From AM-2324 sp042091035 (GTDB lineage Bacteria; Bacteroidota; Bacteroidia; Chitinophagales; Saprospiraceae): a stretch of 19,661 nt of DNA. Shown here piece by piece: positions 7,940-16,260 of the stretch. The notes under the pieces are model-generated. The model was not told the origin of the DNA, did not search any database, and was given only the letters and a program-made list of their open reading frames with translations. The stretch is from assembly GCA_042091035.1 (NCBI GenBank), contig JBELIG010000042.1:1-19661 (forward strand), given 5' to 3'. Position 1 is the first letter of the stretch. The number at the start of each line of letters is the position of its first letter. Both the position numbers and the translations under genes were made by a program.

Positions 7940-8938
7940 CTAGTTCAAACCAAATATTTTCAAGATAAAATCAATACGAAGGCAGAGCACATTTGCAATT
8001 AGTAAAATCGTCACTAGTTCTGCCCATTTATAATTCCCCATTTGACATAGAATAGCACTGAATATGGACATCGGAATTGCCAATAAAATCGTATAGTTTG
8101 CAACTGAAAGTCCAAGAAAAAATTTTAGCCCAAGCGAAAGCATGAAGAGAAAGAAAACATTAGATATTTTTCGTTGAACTACCATGTTTCTTTTGATCAT
8201 ATAGTTTCTAAAATTAAAGATTAGTACTATTGAGGCAGCAATTAGCATTAATATAGTTATTAGCTCTTTTTGCTCTAACTGCAAAAGTTTTAAGGGGCCA
8301 AAAGGACTAAGTAACTGCTTGTTGAAGAATTCAGTGAAGTTACCATTGAAAAATAGCCATGATCCAAGAAGGTAGTATGGCATTAGACTTGCAAGAAATA
8401 ACAATAAACGTTCTGTGCCTTTAAAGGATCTCAATCGAAGTATTCCAATAAAAGCCCATATAAATAATAGTATTAGGATAGGGGAGAATAAAGAGGCAAG
8501 ACCAATGAATAAACCAGCATTTACAATGTTTCCATAAGCTTTGTGCTTTTTATAGCTTTCTAAGACTTGGTCAATACTACCTATGATGAAGAAATTTGCA
8601 AGTATTCCTTCATTAAGTAAAAAGGTTTGAGGCATGAAAGCTAGGAAAATTATATAAAACAGGCCTACCAAAAGATTGGTAGATTTTTGCAGTTGATGCT
8701 TTGTAGATATATAGGTTAATAGCATCAATTGAATAAAGATGACAACAACAGTAATTATATACTGATAAAGAATGGGGATTGCATAAAAAGGTTTAAGTAT
8801 GAATCCAGCAACAAGGTTCAGGTCATTTGTAGAGGGGATAATAGATCCCTGATGAAAATCAATTCCTGTGAGCAAGAGTAGTATAGGGATATAAAGAACC
8901 GAAACTAAAATCTTATTGGAATTGAATAATTTTATCAT
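7940..8938 (-). CDS. Polytopic membrane protein, DUF6427-like
   Basis: The 332-residue product is hydrophobic almost throughout, with about eight to ten predicted membrane segments: for example about 10-25, 59-78, 88-107, 142-168 (with LFSPILILLFIWAFIGILRLR), 178-195, 228-243 and 255-330. It begins MIKLFNSNKI, a short cytoplasmic start like that of the Bacteroidota family DUF6427, some members of which carry a doubtful 'beta-carotene monooxygenase' label. Nothing here supports that label: no iron-binding histidine set is visible. A conserved positive loop (LRLRSFKGTER, about 167-177) resembles a cytoplasmic loop. Transport or envelope polymer handling is possible but unproven. The family assignment is from memory of the pattern; membrane localisation is firm. 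The alpha/beta hydrolase lies 72 bp upstream on the same strand. Confidence 0.75.
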   Translation of the reverse strand: MIKLFNSNKILVSVLYIPILLLLTGIDFHQGSIIPSTNDLNLVAGFILKPFYAIPILYQYIITVVVIFIQLMLLTYISTKHQLQKSTNLLVGLFYIIFLAFMPQTFLLNEGILANFFIIGSIDQVLESYKKHKAYGNIVNAGLFIGLASLFSPILILLFIWAFIGILRLRSFKGTERLLLFLASLMPYYLLGSWLFFNGNFTEFFNKQLLSPFGPLKLLQLEQKELITILMLIAASIVLIFNFRNYMIKRNMVVQRKISNVFFLFMLSLGLKFFLGLSVANYTILLAIPMSIFSAILCQMGNYKWAELVTILLIANVLCLRIDFILKIFGLN

Positions 8939-8963
8939 AACTGAAATATGCTGATTTGCTTAT

Positions 8964-8997
8964 CAAATATAATTATTAAATAATTAGATGAAGCCAA
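8964..8997 (-). promoter_or_regulatory. Candidate -33/-7 promoter for the DUF6427-like gene
   Basis: On the minus strand TATATTTG (8971-8964) matches the Bacteroidota -7 consensus TAnnTTTG exactly. TTG (8997-8995) lies 23 bases upstream, at the long end of the accepted spacing. Transcription would start near 8957, about 20 bases before the ATG at 8938, suggesting the gene need not be co-transcribed with the hydrolase upstream. Confidence 0.4.
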
Positions 8998-9010
8998 TTC
9001 TAAGCACAGT

Positions 9011-9874
9011 TTACCCATTTTTAATAAAATGTATTGTTCTTCTTACTAATTTGCTTGCTATTGGCCCTAGCTGCTGTTCTCCGAATGGATGCATCATGTT
9101 GAATACATGATCACAATTCTCTAAGATGCATATTTCAGTATTATTCGGCTTATAGCTTTTTATATTATCTGCTGCGATTGGAGGAATGGCTTTATCGTTT
9201 GCTCCATGGCACAGTAGCACTGGGCCTTTAAACTTGGCAATATTTGAGCTGAGTTGAAATTTTTGGACCTGCTTACTATAATCTTCATAGAATTGATAGT
9301 TTAGCTGCATGTATTGTTTGGTGCGGCCATTGTAGACCTCATAGTATCCTTTTTTCTTCCAGGTTTCAATAAATGATGGGTCTTTCCAAGCATAATCCAA
9401 GGCATCAACAGATGCCCAGCCGCTTATAGATTGTACTTCTGGAATGTTATGTCCCATAGTTAATACAAGACCACCTCCTCTGCTATGTCCAATAAGGTGA
9501 ATTCTATTATGGTTGAGTTCCTTTTGACTTATGTCTGGTATAGTTTTTAATGCTTGAATACAAGCTTGGAGATCGGCCCATTCCTTAGAGTAGTTATTTT
9601 GAGCGAAGGCATCAAGATTTGTGAAGCTTATAGGATCTTCAATACCTGTGCCATTGTGGCTGAAATTAAATTTGACGAAGACGAAGTTTTCAGCTGCGAA
9701 ATGTTCTGCAATAAGGTTCCATGCGCCCCAGTCTTTGAATCCTTTAAAGCCGTGGCAAAAAATAACGATATCTTTTTTTTCTTGGTTCGGTCTATAATGT
9801 ATATCGAGTAAGAAATTATTTTTATCAGGCTTATTAACTAATATATTTTGCAAGCGTTGAATAAGGTGTTCCAT
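9011..9874 (-). CDS. Alpha/beta-hydrolase family protein (putative serine esterase/peptidase type)
   Basis: The 287-residue cytoplasmic protein (no signal peptide) has a complete alpha/beta-hydrolase core. The oxyanion-hole region is HGFKGFKDWG (about 41-50), and the nucleophile elbow is GHSRGG with Ser131. The acid is Asp227 in HGANDKAIP and the general base is His256 in CDHVFNM. The HGFKGFKDWGAW signature is typical of a Bacteroidota subfamily often labelled dienelactone hydrolase-like or prolyl-oligopeptidase-like. A cap segment lies between about 150 and 210, rich in aromatic residues (YYEVYNGRTKQYMQLNYQFY). The substrate cannot be read from the sequence. The gene is divergent from the prenyl synthase, with 80 bp between the two starts. 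Confidence 0.88.
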   Translation of the reverse strand: MEHLIQRLQNILVNKPDKNNFLLDIHYRPNQEKKDIVIFCHGFKGFKDWGAWNLIAEHFAAENFVFVKFNFSHNGTGIEDPISFTNLDAFAQNNYSKEWADLQACIQALKTIPDISQKELNHNRIHLIGHSRGGGLVLTMGHNIPEVQSISGWASVDALDYAWKDPSFIETWKKKGYYEVYNGRTKQYMQLNYQFYEDYSKQVQKFQLSSNIAKFKGPVLLCHGANDKAIPPIAADNIKSYKPNNTEICILENCDHVFNMMHPFGEQQLGPIASKLVRRTIHFIKNG

Positions 9875-9954
9875 TTGTATTAAGTTTCGCTTTTCTTGTA
9901 TCTTGTGTTAGAAAAGCTGGAAAGATGAGTAAGGATTATTTATTAAACTAATTT

Positions 9955-10935
9955 ATGTCATATTCTCTTAAGCGCATAAGAAAACCCATAGAAGAAGAAT
10001 TAAAAGTATTTGAATCTTATTTCAGGGAAAGTATGAAGACTAGCAGCAATATTCCTTTGCTGGATAGGATTATGTACTACATCGTTAAACGGAAAGGAAA
10101 ACAGGTAAGACCAATTGTTGTGTTCTTATCTGCTAGTGTAATAAAGGGGACGAATGATGCTACATTTATTGCTGCTTCACTTGTAGAATTACTGCATACA
10201 GCTACACTTGTCCATGATGATGTAGTTGATGATGCAAATTACCGAAGAGGATTTTTCTCTATTAAGGCTTTATGGAAAAATAAGATTGCAGTTCTTGTAG
10301 GCGATTATCTGCTTTCTCAGGGATTGCTTTTAGCGATAAAAAACAAGGAATTCAAAATACTTGAGATTGTATCAAATGCAGTAAAAGAGGTCAGCGAGGG
10401 GGAGTTGTTGCAGTTGGAAAAAGCGCGTAAACTTGATATAGAAGAAGATGTTTATTACAAGATAATAAAAGGTAAGACGGCTTCATTGATTGCAGCTGCT
10501 TGTGCTGCTGGCGCTGCTTCTGTTACGGATGATGAATCAGTGATAGAAAAGATGCGTTTGTTTGGGGAAAAGATTGGGATATCATTTCAGATTCGGGATG
10601 ATCTTTTTGATTATGGTACAGATGATGTTGGGAAACCTTTAGGTATTGATATCAAGGAGAAGAAAATGACCCTTCCTTTGATCTATGCACTTAGTAAAGC
10701 AGATAATAGAACTCGTTCGAAGATTATACGCTTGGTTAAGCGAAATAATGGAGATAAGAATAAGATCAATCAGGTTATTGAGTTTGTAATCTCTAGCGGA
10801 GGTCTAGACTATGCAAAAAAGGAGATGTTACGCTTTCGTCAGGATGCATTTGATATACTTTCAGAATTCAAGGATTCAGAATCTAAAGAAGCCTTGGTAG
10901 AGTTGGTGAACTATATAGTTGAGCGTAAGAAATAA
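9955..10935 (+). CDS. Trans-isoprenyl (polyprenyl) diphosphate synthase
   Basis: The enzyme extends an allylic diphosphate with isopentenyl diphosphate units in trans, probably making the menaquinone side chain. The 326-residue product has the usual length and both aspartate-rich motifs: the first in LVHDDVVDD (D88, D89, D92) and the second in FQIRDDLFDYG (D215, D216, D219). KGKQVRP (47-53) supplies the basic diphosphate-binding residues and GKTASL (173-178) is the conserved lysine loop. Small residues (A83, T84) rather than aromatics stand just before the first motif, which in this family usually means a long-chain product such as hepta- or octaprenyl diphosphate; exact length is inference. 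The ATG at 9955 fits the family N-terminus. The stop codon (10933-10935) runs into the terminator's A-tract. Confidence 0.94.
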   Translation: MSYSLKRIRKPIEEELKVFESYFRESMKTSSNIPLLDRIMYYIVKRKGKQVRPIVVFLSASVIKGTNDATFIAASLVELLHTATLVHDDVVDDANYRRGFFSIKALWKNKIAVLVGDYLLSQGLLLAIKNKEFKILEIVSNAVKEVSEGELLQLEKARKLDIEEDVYYKIIKGKTASLIAAACAAGAASVTDDESVIEKMRLFGEKIGISFQIRDDLFDYGTDDVGKPLGIDIKEKKMTLPLIYALSKADNRTRSKIIRLVKRNNGDKNKINQVIEFVISSGGLDYAKKEMLRFRQDAFDILSEFKDSESKEALVELVNYIVERKK

Positions 10936-10966
10936 AAAAAAGGAGGTTGTTAAACCTCCTTTTTTT
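10934..10966. terminator. Bidirectional terminator between prenyl synthase and coiled-coil gene
   Basis: An A-tract (10934-10940) leads into AGGAGGTT (10941-10948), the loop GTTA, then AACCTCCT (10953-10960) and a T-tract (10961-10966). Both flanks give U-runs in their own direction, so it serves both converging genes. The minus gene's stop codon (10968-10970) is one base beyond the T-tract. Confidence 0.88.
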
Positions 10967-10967
10967 A

Positions 10968-12398
10968 TTACTCTTCATCTGCTTTATCGGATTCTTCATC
11001 CCCTTGAAGCTTTTCTATGGTTTCTTCAATACTTGATTTAACCTTAGAGGCGATATCCTTGGCTTTGTCAAAAGCTTTTTCAGCCATTTCCTCAACGGCA
11101 TCTTCGATCTTATCTTTTTGCTCCTCTGCTTTATCTGCGAGTTGCTCAAGTTTATCTTCTACCTTATCTGCTAAATCTTCTACTTTATCTTCTACTTTTT
11201 CTGCAACCTCTTTTAATTTTTCAGTTCCCTCTTTTATAGTATCTGCGAGCTTTTGAAGTTTAGTATCATCTTTATTGTCTTCAATCTCACTTGCTATACG
11301 TTCTTTGATTTCTTCTTTAGCCTGCTTTACTTTTTCTTCTTCAGCCTTCTTCTTTTCTTGGATTTCTAGGAATCCACGTTTCTTTTCAAGTTCAAGCCTT
11401 GTTTTGTTCATTTCTGCAAGCTTTTCAGATTTAGATCGGATGCGTTCTTCGATCATTGCAATCTTTGCAATATTTATCTGAGCTTCTAGCTGATTGACAA
11501 AGTCTTTATTTCTATTGTTTTGATATTCAAGATCCGACTTATCCCGATTTATGGAGTTGTCCATTTTCTTGAGCGCTTCAATCAAACCTTTATATCGCTT
11601 GTCTAGTCTTTCTAGAGCTGAAACTCCGCCTGAATGACCGGAAGAACCAAATTTCTTTTCTTTTACCTCTTTGAATGCCTTGTCAATACGTTCCCAGATT
11701 TTTGACCGATCCTCTTTATTTAACTTAAGGTTTTTAAGTTTTTGCTGAATCTTTTTGAGTTCATCGAAAACAGCTTGTAGCCTTTGACCATCTTTGATCT
11801 TGGCATCTATTCCGTCTAGTTCATTATATAAGTCTTGTTTGTTTTTACCAGATTCAAGATTAAATTCTTTATCCATCTTTGTTCTCAAATCCTTGAGCTT
11901 GGAGAAGAGTTCATTGGTATGCTCTTTGAGCATGCTGCCGTGTTCTCTAAATAGATTTTTTTCTCTTAGCTGATCTTGAACTTTTGACCAAAATCCTTTT
12001 AGGTTTTCCCAAATTCCTTTGTCAAATTGTTCGACCCTTTCAATGCGGTCTTTGAGCTCACTGAGTTCGCTTTTATAGGACTCATAGAGCTTGGAAGATA
12101 GAACAATGAAGTTCCATTCATTGACCTTAACAGATATATCACTTTCCTTTTCAGGAATAAGTCCTTCAGGGATAATCGTGTCAACTTTTAATTCTGTCTC
12201 GTTGGCTTCGTGCGTAGGTAATTCAATTTCCTCATGATTCTTCCATTTGGAATTTAAATCTTCAATCAAGCTGTCAGTAATATCCTCATCCTTAAATTGA
12301 AGGCATTTGACTGTATTAGTCTCAGGTATCAATTCTAAAGCAAGCAGGAATTTCTCGTCATTAGCATTCTTGCACCACGATGTGATTCTAGTTTTCAT
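10968..12398 (-). CDS. Long coiled-coil protein with hendecad (LEA-like) C-terminal tail, function unknown
   Basis: This 476-residue charged protein has no signal peptide or membrane helix. The first 100 or so residues form a small mixed domain (with LLALELIPETNTVKCLQF and NEWNFIVLSSKLYESY). The rest is almost wholly helical and coiled-coil in character (about 105-380), broken by a glycine/serine hinge at about 251-259 (GSSGHSGGVS). Residues 389-454 follow an 11-residue period over six units, one unit reading DKVEDKLEQLA, with apolar residues at fixed places. This is the pattern of group 3 LEA proteins and other amphipathic 11-mer proteins. A passage near 232-250 (KIWERIDKAFKEVKEKK) is faintly DUF349-like. 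The family is not recognised; a structural or stress-protective cytoplasmic role is only a guess. It is transcribed alone, between the asd gene and a shared terminator. Confidence 0.85.
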   Translation of the reverse strand: MKTRITSWCKNANDEKFLLALELIPETNTVKCLQFKDEDITDSLIEDLNSKWKNHEEIELPTHEANETELKVDTIIPEGLIPEKESDISVKVNEWNFIVLSSKLYESYKSELSELKDRIERVEQFDKGIWENLKGFWSKVQDQLREKNLFREHGSMLKEHTNELFSKLKDLRTKMDKEFNLESGKNKQDLYNELDGIDAKIKDGQRLQAVFDELKKIQQKLKNLKLNKEDRSKIWERIDKAFKEVKEKKFGSSGHSGGVSALERLDKRYKGLIEALKKMDNSINRDKSDLEYQNNRNKDFVNQLEAQINIAKIAMIEERIRSKSEKLAEMNKTRLELEKKRGFLEIQEKKKAEEEKVKQAKEEIKERIASEIEDNKDDTKLQKLADTIKEGTEKLKEVAEKVEDKVEDLADKVEDKLEQLADKAEEQKDKIEDAVEEMAEKAFDKAKDIASKVKSSIEETIEKLQGDEESDKADEE

Positions 12399-12474
12399 AA
12401 GTGGCTATTTCTGTTCTGTAAAGTAAAAAATCTAAAATTTGCTGTATTCTTAAACTATTGTATTCAGTATAGAC

Positions 12475-12482
12475 CAAAGTTA
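12475..12482 (-). promoter_or_regulatory. Candidate -7 element for the coiled-coil gene
   Basis: On the minus strand this reads TAACTTTG, an exact match to TAnnTTTG. It lies about 77 bases upstream of the ATG at 12398. No clear TTG partner is found at 17-23 bases upstream, so the call rests on one half-site. Confidence 0.3.
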
Positions 12483-12531
12483 AAAATTATTTATTGAATA
12501 TGTTTAAATTAATTAAAAAGGTCAATTTGGC

Positions 12532-13685
12532 CTAATATAAGTTATTTTCAATGAGATATGAAGCTATCTGAACTGCATTCGTTGCAGCACCTTTTCTAAG
12601 ATTATCTGCTACTATCCACATGTTTAAACCGCTTTCAATCGAGTGATCTCTTCTTATCCTTCCTACAAATACTTCATCTTTATCTTTGGCCATTAAAGGC
12701 ATTGGATATTCATTTTTCGCTGGATTATCTTGGACTATTATTCCATCCATATCGGAAAGTAGCTTACGTAGCTCATCTATTTCAAATTGCTTTTCAAACT
12801 CTAGGTTCACAGATTCCGAATGGCCGCCAGATACAGGTACACGCACTGCAGTGGAGGTAATTGCGAGATTTTGGTCGTTAAGAATCTNNNNNNNNNNNNN
12901 NNNNNNNNNNNNNNNNNNNNNNNNNNNNNNNNNNNNNNNNNNNNNNNNNNNNNNNNNNNNNNNNNNNNNNNNNNNNNNNNNNNNNNNACAGGTACACGCA
13001 CTGCAGTGGAGGTAATTGCGAGATTTTGGTCGTTAAGAATCTTTCTAGTTTCATTAACTATTTTCATCTCTTCTTTAGTATAGTCATTATCCAAAAATAT
13101 ATCGCAATGTGGAATGCAATTGGCGAATATCGGAAAATGATAGGCCATCTGTTCATCTTTGAGTTGCTGACCTGCTTTTTCAGCTTCATATTGTTTGACG
13201 GCTAAAACTCCTGTACCGGTGAACGATTGATAGGTAGAAACAATCATTCGTTTTATCCCATAGGCCTTATGAAGAGGGGCTATTGAAAGGACAAGCTGAA
13301 TTGTTGAACAATTTGGATTTGCGATGATCTTGTCTGCTCTTGTAAGCATTTTAGCATTGATTTCAGGAACAACCAAAGGAATATCTGCTTCCATTCTCCA
13401 AGCGGAAGAATTATCAACGACTGTGCATCCTACCTCTGCAAATTTGGGGGCCCAGTCTTTTGACACTGATCCTCCCGCTGAGAATATTGCAATATTAGGT
13501 TTAAGAGTAATAGCAGTATCTAGATCTACTATTTTATAGATCTTATCCTTAAATATTATCTCTTTTCCAACAGATCTTGCCGATGCTACCGGGATTAATT
13601 CGGTGATAGGAAGGTTTGCTTTTTCAAGCACCTTAAACATTTCTGTACCAACAAGTCCGGTTGCTCCAACTACAGCAATTTTCAT
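12532..13685 (-). CDS. asd: Aspartate-semialdehyde dehydrogenase, interrupted here by an artificial N gap
   Basis: Asd reduces 4-aspartyl phosphate with NADPH to aspartate 4-semialdehyde, the branch point to lysine/diaminopimelate, threonine and methionine. The N-terminal part (13685 to about 12988) has the nucleotide-binding VVGATGLVG, the catalytic cysteine in PNCST (C126) and STYQSFTGTG with Gln153. The C-terminal part (12887 to 12532) has the active-site GHSES (His237) and GRIRRD. Between them lie 100 Ns flanked by identical 55-bp copies. As written, the frame breaks; removing the Ns plus one copy (155 bases) puts both halves in one frame. This gives exactly 333 codons including the stop, or 332 residues, the normal family length, with TAVRVPVSGGHSES reading through the junction. 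I therefore call it intact rather than a pseudogene. Its start is 43 bp from the divergent lamin-tail gene. Confidence 0.95.
12833..12887. repeat. 55-bp exact repeat, left copy (contig-end overlap)
   Basis: These 55 bases, starting ACAGGTACACGC and ending TTAAGAATCT, are repeated exactly at 12988-13042 on the other side of the N run. The copy abuts the first N directly. It is best explained as the shared k-mer at two contig ends, not as a biological duplication. Confidence 0.95.
12888..12987. other. Assembly gap of exactly 100 Ns
   Basis: The round length and the identical 55-bp flanks show a scaffolding placeholder. The true distance between the contigs is probably negative (an overlap of 55 bp), so no real sequence is likely to be missing. 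Confidence 0.95.
12988..13042. repeat. 55-bp exact repeat, right copy (contig-end overlap)
   Basis: Identical to 12833-12887 and starting at the first base after the Ns. It encodes the Asd segment around ILNDQNLAITSTAVRVP, which occurs only once in a normal enzyme. Confidence 0.95.
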
Positions 13686-13728
13686 AATGTCTTTTTACGA
13701 TTTACGATTAGACTACAAAATAAACGAA

Positions 13729-16257
13729 ATGAGGATAAAGTGTGCATATATTTTTATGCTTTGCATATTTCAATTGACAAAAATTGTGGGTCAAATTAGT
13801 TTGGGATTTGACGAAGTTGAGTGGCCCGACACTTTATGGTCTGGGGAAGTTCATAATTTCACCCTTTCAGATGGGTATTTACAGTTGTTGGATCCTGAAC
13901 CAGAGGGATCAAATACTAGCTATATTTATTTGGAGGCGCCCACCAGCTCTGATTCGATTACTTATTGGTATTTTGATTGGAGGATGGATTTCTCACCTTC
14001 TGCATCTAATTATTCGCGAATTTGGCTGGCATGTGATGTTGTGAATGATGAAATTACTAGTGGTTATTATCTTAGGATGGGTGGTGTTAGTGGTTCATCT
14101 GATGCACTAAAATTGATCTATTTTGATGGATTTACGGATCTAGACTTGGGTAGTAGTTCTGCGGGGTATATGCATGGGGATGAAGTCCATAAACGTATTC
14201 AAGTTCAAAGAGATACAACAGGGGAGTGGGCGGTTTTTGGGAGTGATCCAGCGGTGGATGAGTATGACTTGCTTTTTACTGCGATACATAATCCTACAAA
14301 GCAATTTGAATATGTACTCCTTGAGTGTATCTACACGGTTAGCAGAAATGAGCATTTTTTCATGGATTCATTTTATTTAGATCCAATATATACCGATTTA
14401 AAACCTCCAACTTTAGTGGAATGGAATTATGTGCCGGAACGTGCTATTGAGTTCCTTTTTGATGAATCTATTGAATCTTCAGTTCCTAGCTTTATGCTTA
14501 ACTCGAATATATACGAGCCTGATTATTCAATAGAGGATAACTCCTTGTTTATATTTATGGAGGACAATATAGAGGATGGAGTGTTTTTTGATTTGGCGAT
14601 TGAAGGCATTCGTGATGAACATTTGAATGTTGCACCTGTCATCAACATAAGTGGCAACTTTAAAGATATACGAACAGCATCTCCAGGTGATATAATTATT
14701 AACGAAATATTATTTGAACCTTCAGTTTCAGAAAATCCCTTATGTCCGGTCTTCGAATTTATAGAAATTTACAATACGAGTGCTTACGACCTTGATGTAT
14801 CTGAATTGGCATTGGAATATAATGGAATGCGATATCATTTGAATATAAATGTCTTAGCGCGTGAGACGTATTTGGTCATAAGTTCAGACCCAGATCTTGT
14901 AGGAGGACATTATTTAGAAGATTTTCCATCTTTATTGAATTCGGGTGCCACATTAGGATTAAGCAGCAAAGAAATACTTATTGATAAAGTATTTTATAGT
15001 CCTACTCATTATAAAGATCCTGATAGAGATAATGGAGGCTATTCATTGGAGCGAATTAACTATTTCAATCCTTGTCTTGGGGAAGAAAACTGGTCAGCTT
15101 GTCAATTTGTCCAGGGTGTTTCACCTGGCTATTCAAATTCAGTAATAGATACCAATTTTTATCCTGTCATACAAGTTGACTTTATTGATATAGGGGAAGG
15201 TAAGCAGAGTGTGATTTTAGAATCGAACTATTTGCTTTCAGAGAGTATAGCAGAAACTATTTTTGCCATTAAACCTAATAATACAATTATTGCTGGGTAC
15301 AATTTCTTTGATACTAGTCAGAAAATAGAATTGATTGCAGAAGAAGTCCTCCTGGACGGTATGGTGTATAATTTTTCGATTTCTGATTCTATTCTTTTGT
15401 GCAATGAAACACTAGAATATTTAGAGTCATATATCGAATTTGGAAAAGGAAGAAGGCCAAACTATGGGGAACTAGTAATCAATGAGATTCTACCTGACCC
15501 AGCGGGCTCTTGTTCACAGTATATAGAATTGAGGAATACCACTTCTGATCTTTTGGATGGAGAAGATCTATTTATTGGATTAAAGTCTTTAGGTGATGAG
15601 TTTATCTTTCCACTTTCTGTCCCTCTGATAGCTCCGGATGATTTTCCTGTATTTGTAAGAGATAGTGTTGGTATTTATTCATGTTACGCAGCTATTGATA
15701 AAAAGCATATTTGGGTTCCAGACTTATTTAAATCTATCAACAAGGATTCTTTTCGTTTGAGCTTGTATAGGCGTAATCCTGACTTTACAACCACGTCGAT
15801 ATCTGAAATGGAATATAATGTGATGGCAAGGGGAGGGGAAACGTATGCCGCAGGTATAGCTTATGAGCGTTTGTTGGATGGGAATTGGTTGAGTGCTTCT
15901 GCTCCAGATTTTGGGAGTCCCACAGCGCCCAATAAAGATATTGTAATGGAAAATTTCCCATTGAACCAACCTTTTTATTTAAATCCTCCTCTTTTAGAGG
16001 GAAGTAGTAAATTTGTCAATTTGGCCTTTGAATTGGGCACTGAAGTGGCTAAGTATACTATTTCTGTTTGTGCATTTGGGATTCCAAGGTTCTATGAGCT
16101 TGTCGATGGTCTTCAGTTATCGGGTTCGGGAAATTATTTTATAGAACAATTTCCTTGGGATGTAATGAAAAGGGGAACCTACTTGATGGTGATCGAGAGG
16201 GAAATAGACGGACTAGCATATGACAGGTGGCTTCTGCCATTCTTTGTTTACCTTTAG
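13729..16257 (+). CDS. Secreted lamin-tail-domain (LTD) surface protein
   Basis: I take the ATG at 13729 as start because it begins a good signal peptide (MRIKCAYIFMLCIFQ, cleavage near VGQ-IS). The frame extends upstream to 13603, but that would overlap asd antisense and bury the signal. The 842-residue product has an N-terminal beta-rich domain (about 23-222) of the kind seen in Bacteroidota LTD proteins (LWSGEVHNFTLSDGYLQL). A Big_5/SbsA-like Ig domain (about 223-318) comes next. Two lamin-tail domains follow, opening with GDIIINEILFEP (about 320) and GELVINEILPDP (about 580), and a FlgD-like Ig end (about 755-842, with FPWDVMKRGTYLMVI). LTD proteins of this phylum are exported and often lie near nucleases or adhesins. 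No obvious type IX C-terminal signal is seen. The substrate or ligand is unknown. Confidence 0.85.
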   Translation: MRIKCAYIFMLCIFQLTKIVGQISLGFDEVEWPDTLWSGEVHNFTLSDGYLQLLDPEPEGSNTSYIYLEAPTSSDSITYWYFDWRMDFSPSASNYSRIWLACDVVNDEITSGYYLRMGGVSGSSDALKLIYFDGFTDLDLGSSSAGYMHGDEVHKRIQVQRDTTGEWAVFGSDPAVDEYDLLFTAIHNPTKQFEYVLLECIYTVSRNEHFFMDSFYLDPIYTDLKPPTLVEWNYVPERAIEFLFDESIESSVPSFMLNSNIYEPDYSIEDNSLFIFMEDNIEDGVFFDLAIEGIRDEHLNVAPVINISGNFKDIRTASPGDIIINEILFEPSVSENPLCPVFEFIEIYNTSAYDLDVSELALEYNGMRYHLNINVLARETYLVISSDPDLVGGHYLEDFPSLLNSGATLGLSSKEILIDKVFYSPTHYKDPDRDNGGYSLERINYFNPCLGEENWSACQFVQGVSPGYSNSVIDTNFYPVIQVDFIDIGEGKQSVILESNYLLSESIAETIFAIKPNNTIIAGYNFFDTSQKIELIAEEVLLDGMVYNFSISDSILLCNETLEYLESYIEFGKGRRPNYGELVINEILPDPAGSCSQYIELRNTTSDLLDGEDLFIGLKSLGDEFIFPLSVPLIAPDDFPVFVRDSVGIYSCYAAIDKKHIWVPDLFKSINKDSFRLSLYRRNPDFTTTSISEMEYNVMARGGETYAAGIAYERLLDGNWLSASAPDFGSPTAPNKDIVMENFPLNQPFYLNPPLLEGSSKFVNLAFELGTEVAKYTISVCAFGIPRFYELVDGLQLSGSGNYFIEQFPWDVMKRGTYLMVIEREIDGLAYDRWLLPFFVYL

Positions 16258-16260
16258 TTT

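Noticed and set aside
11017..11481. Ser-rich plus-strand ORFs opposite the coiled-coil gene
   Set aside because: They are antisense shadows of Glu/Lys/Ala-rich codons (GAT, GAA, GCT read backwards give serine-rich frames) and show no domain or start signal.
12532..12846. Separate 104-residue gene starting MRVPVSGG
   Set aside because: Its apparent GTG start is the Val codon of the Asd segment TAVRVPVSGG. It is the C-terminal part of asd, detached only by the N gap.
12833..13042. True tandem duplication inside asd
   Set aside because: The copies are identical, abut the Ns exactly, and collapsing them restores the frame and the normal length. An assembly overlap explains it better.
13603..13728. 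Longer N-terminus for the lamin-tail protein
   Set aside because: The extension would overlap asd on the opposite strand and place residues ahead of a clear signal peptide at 13729.
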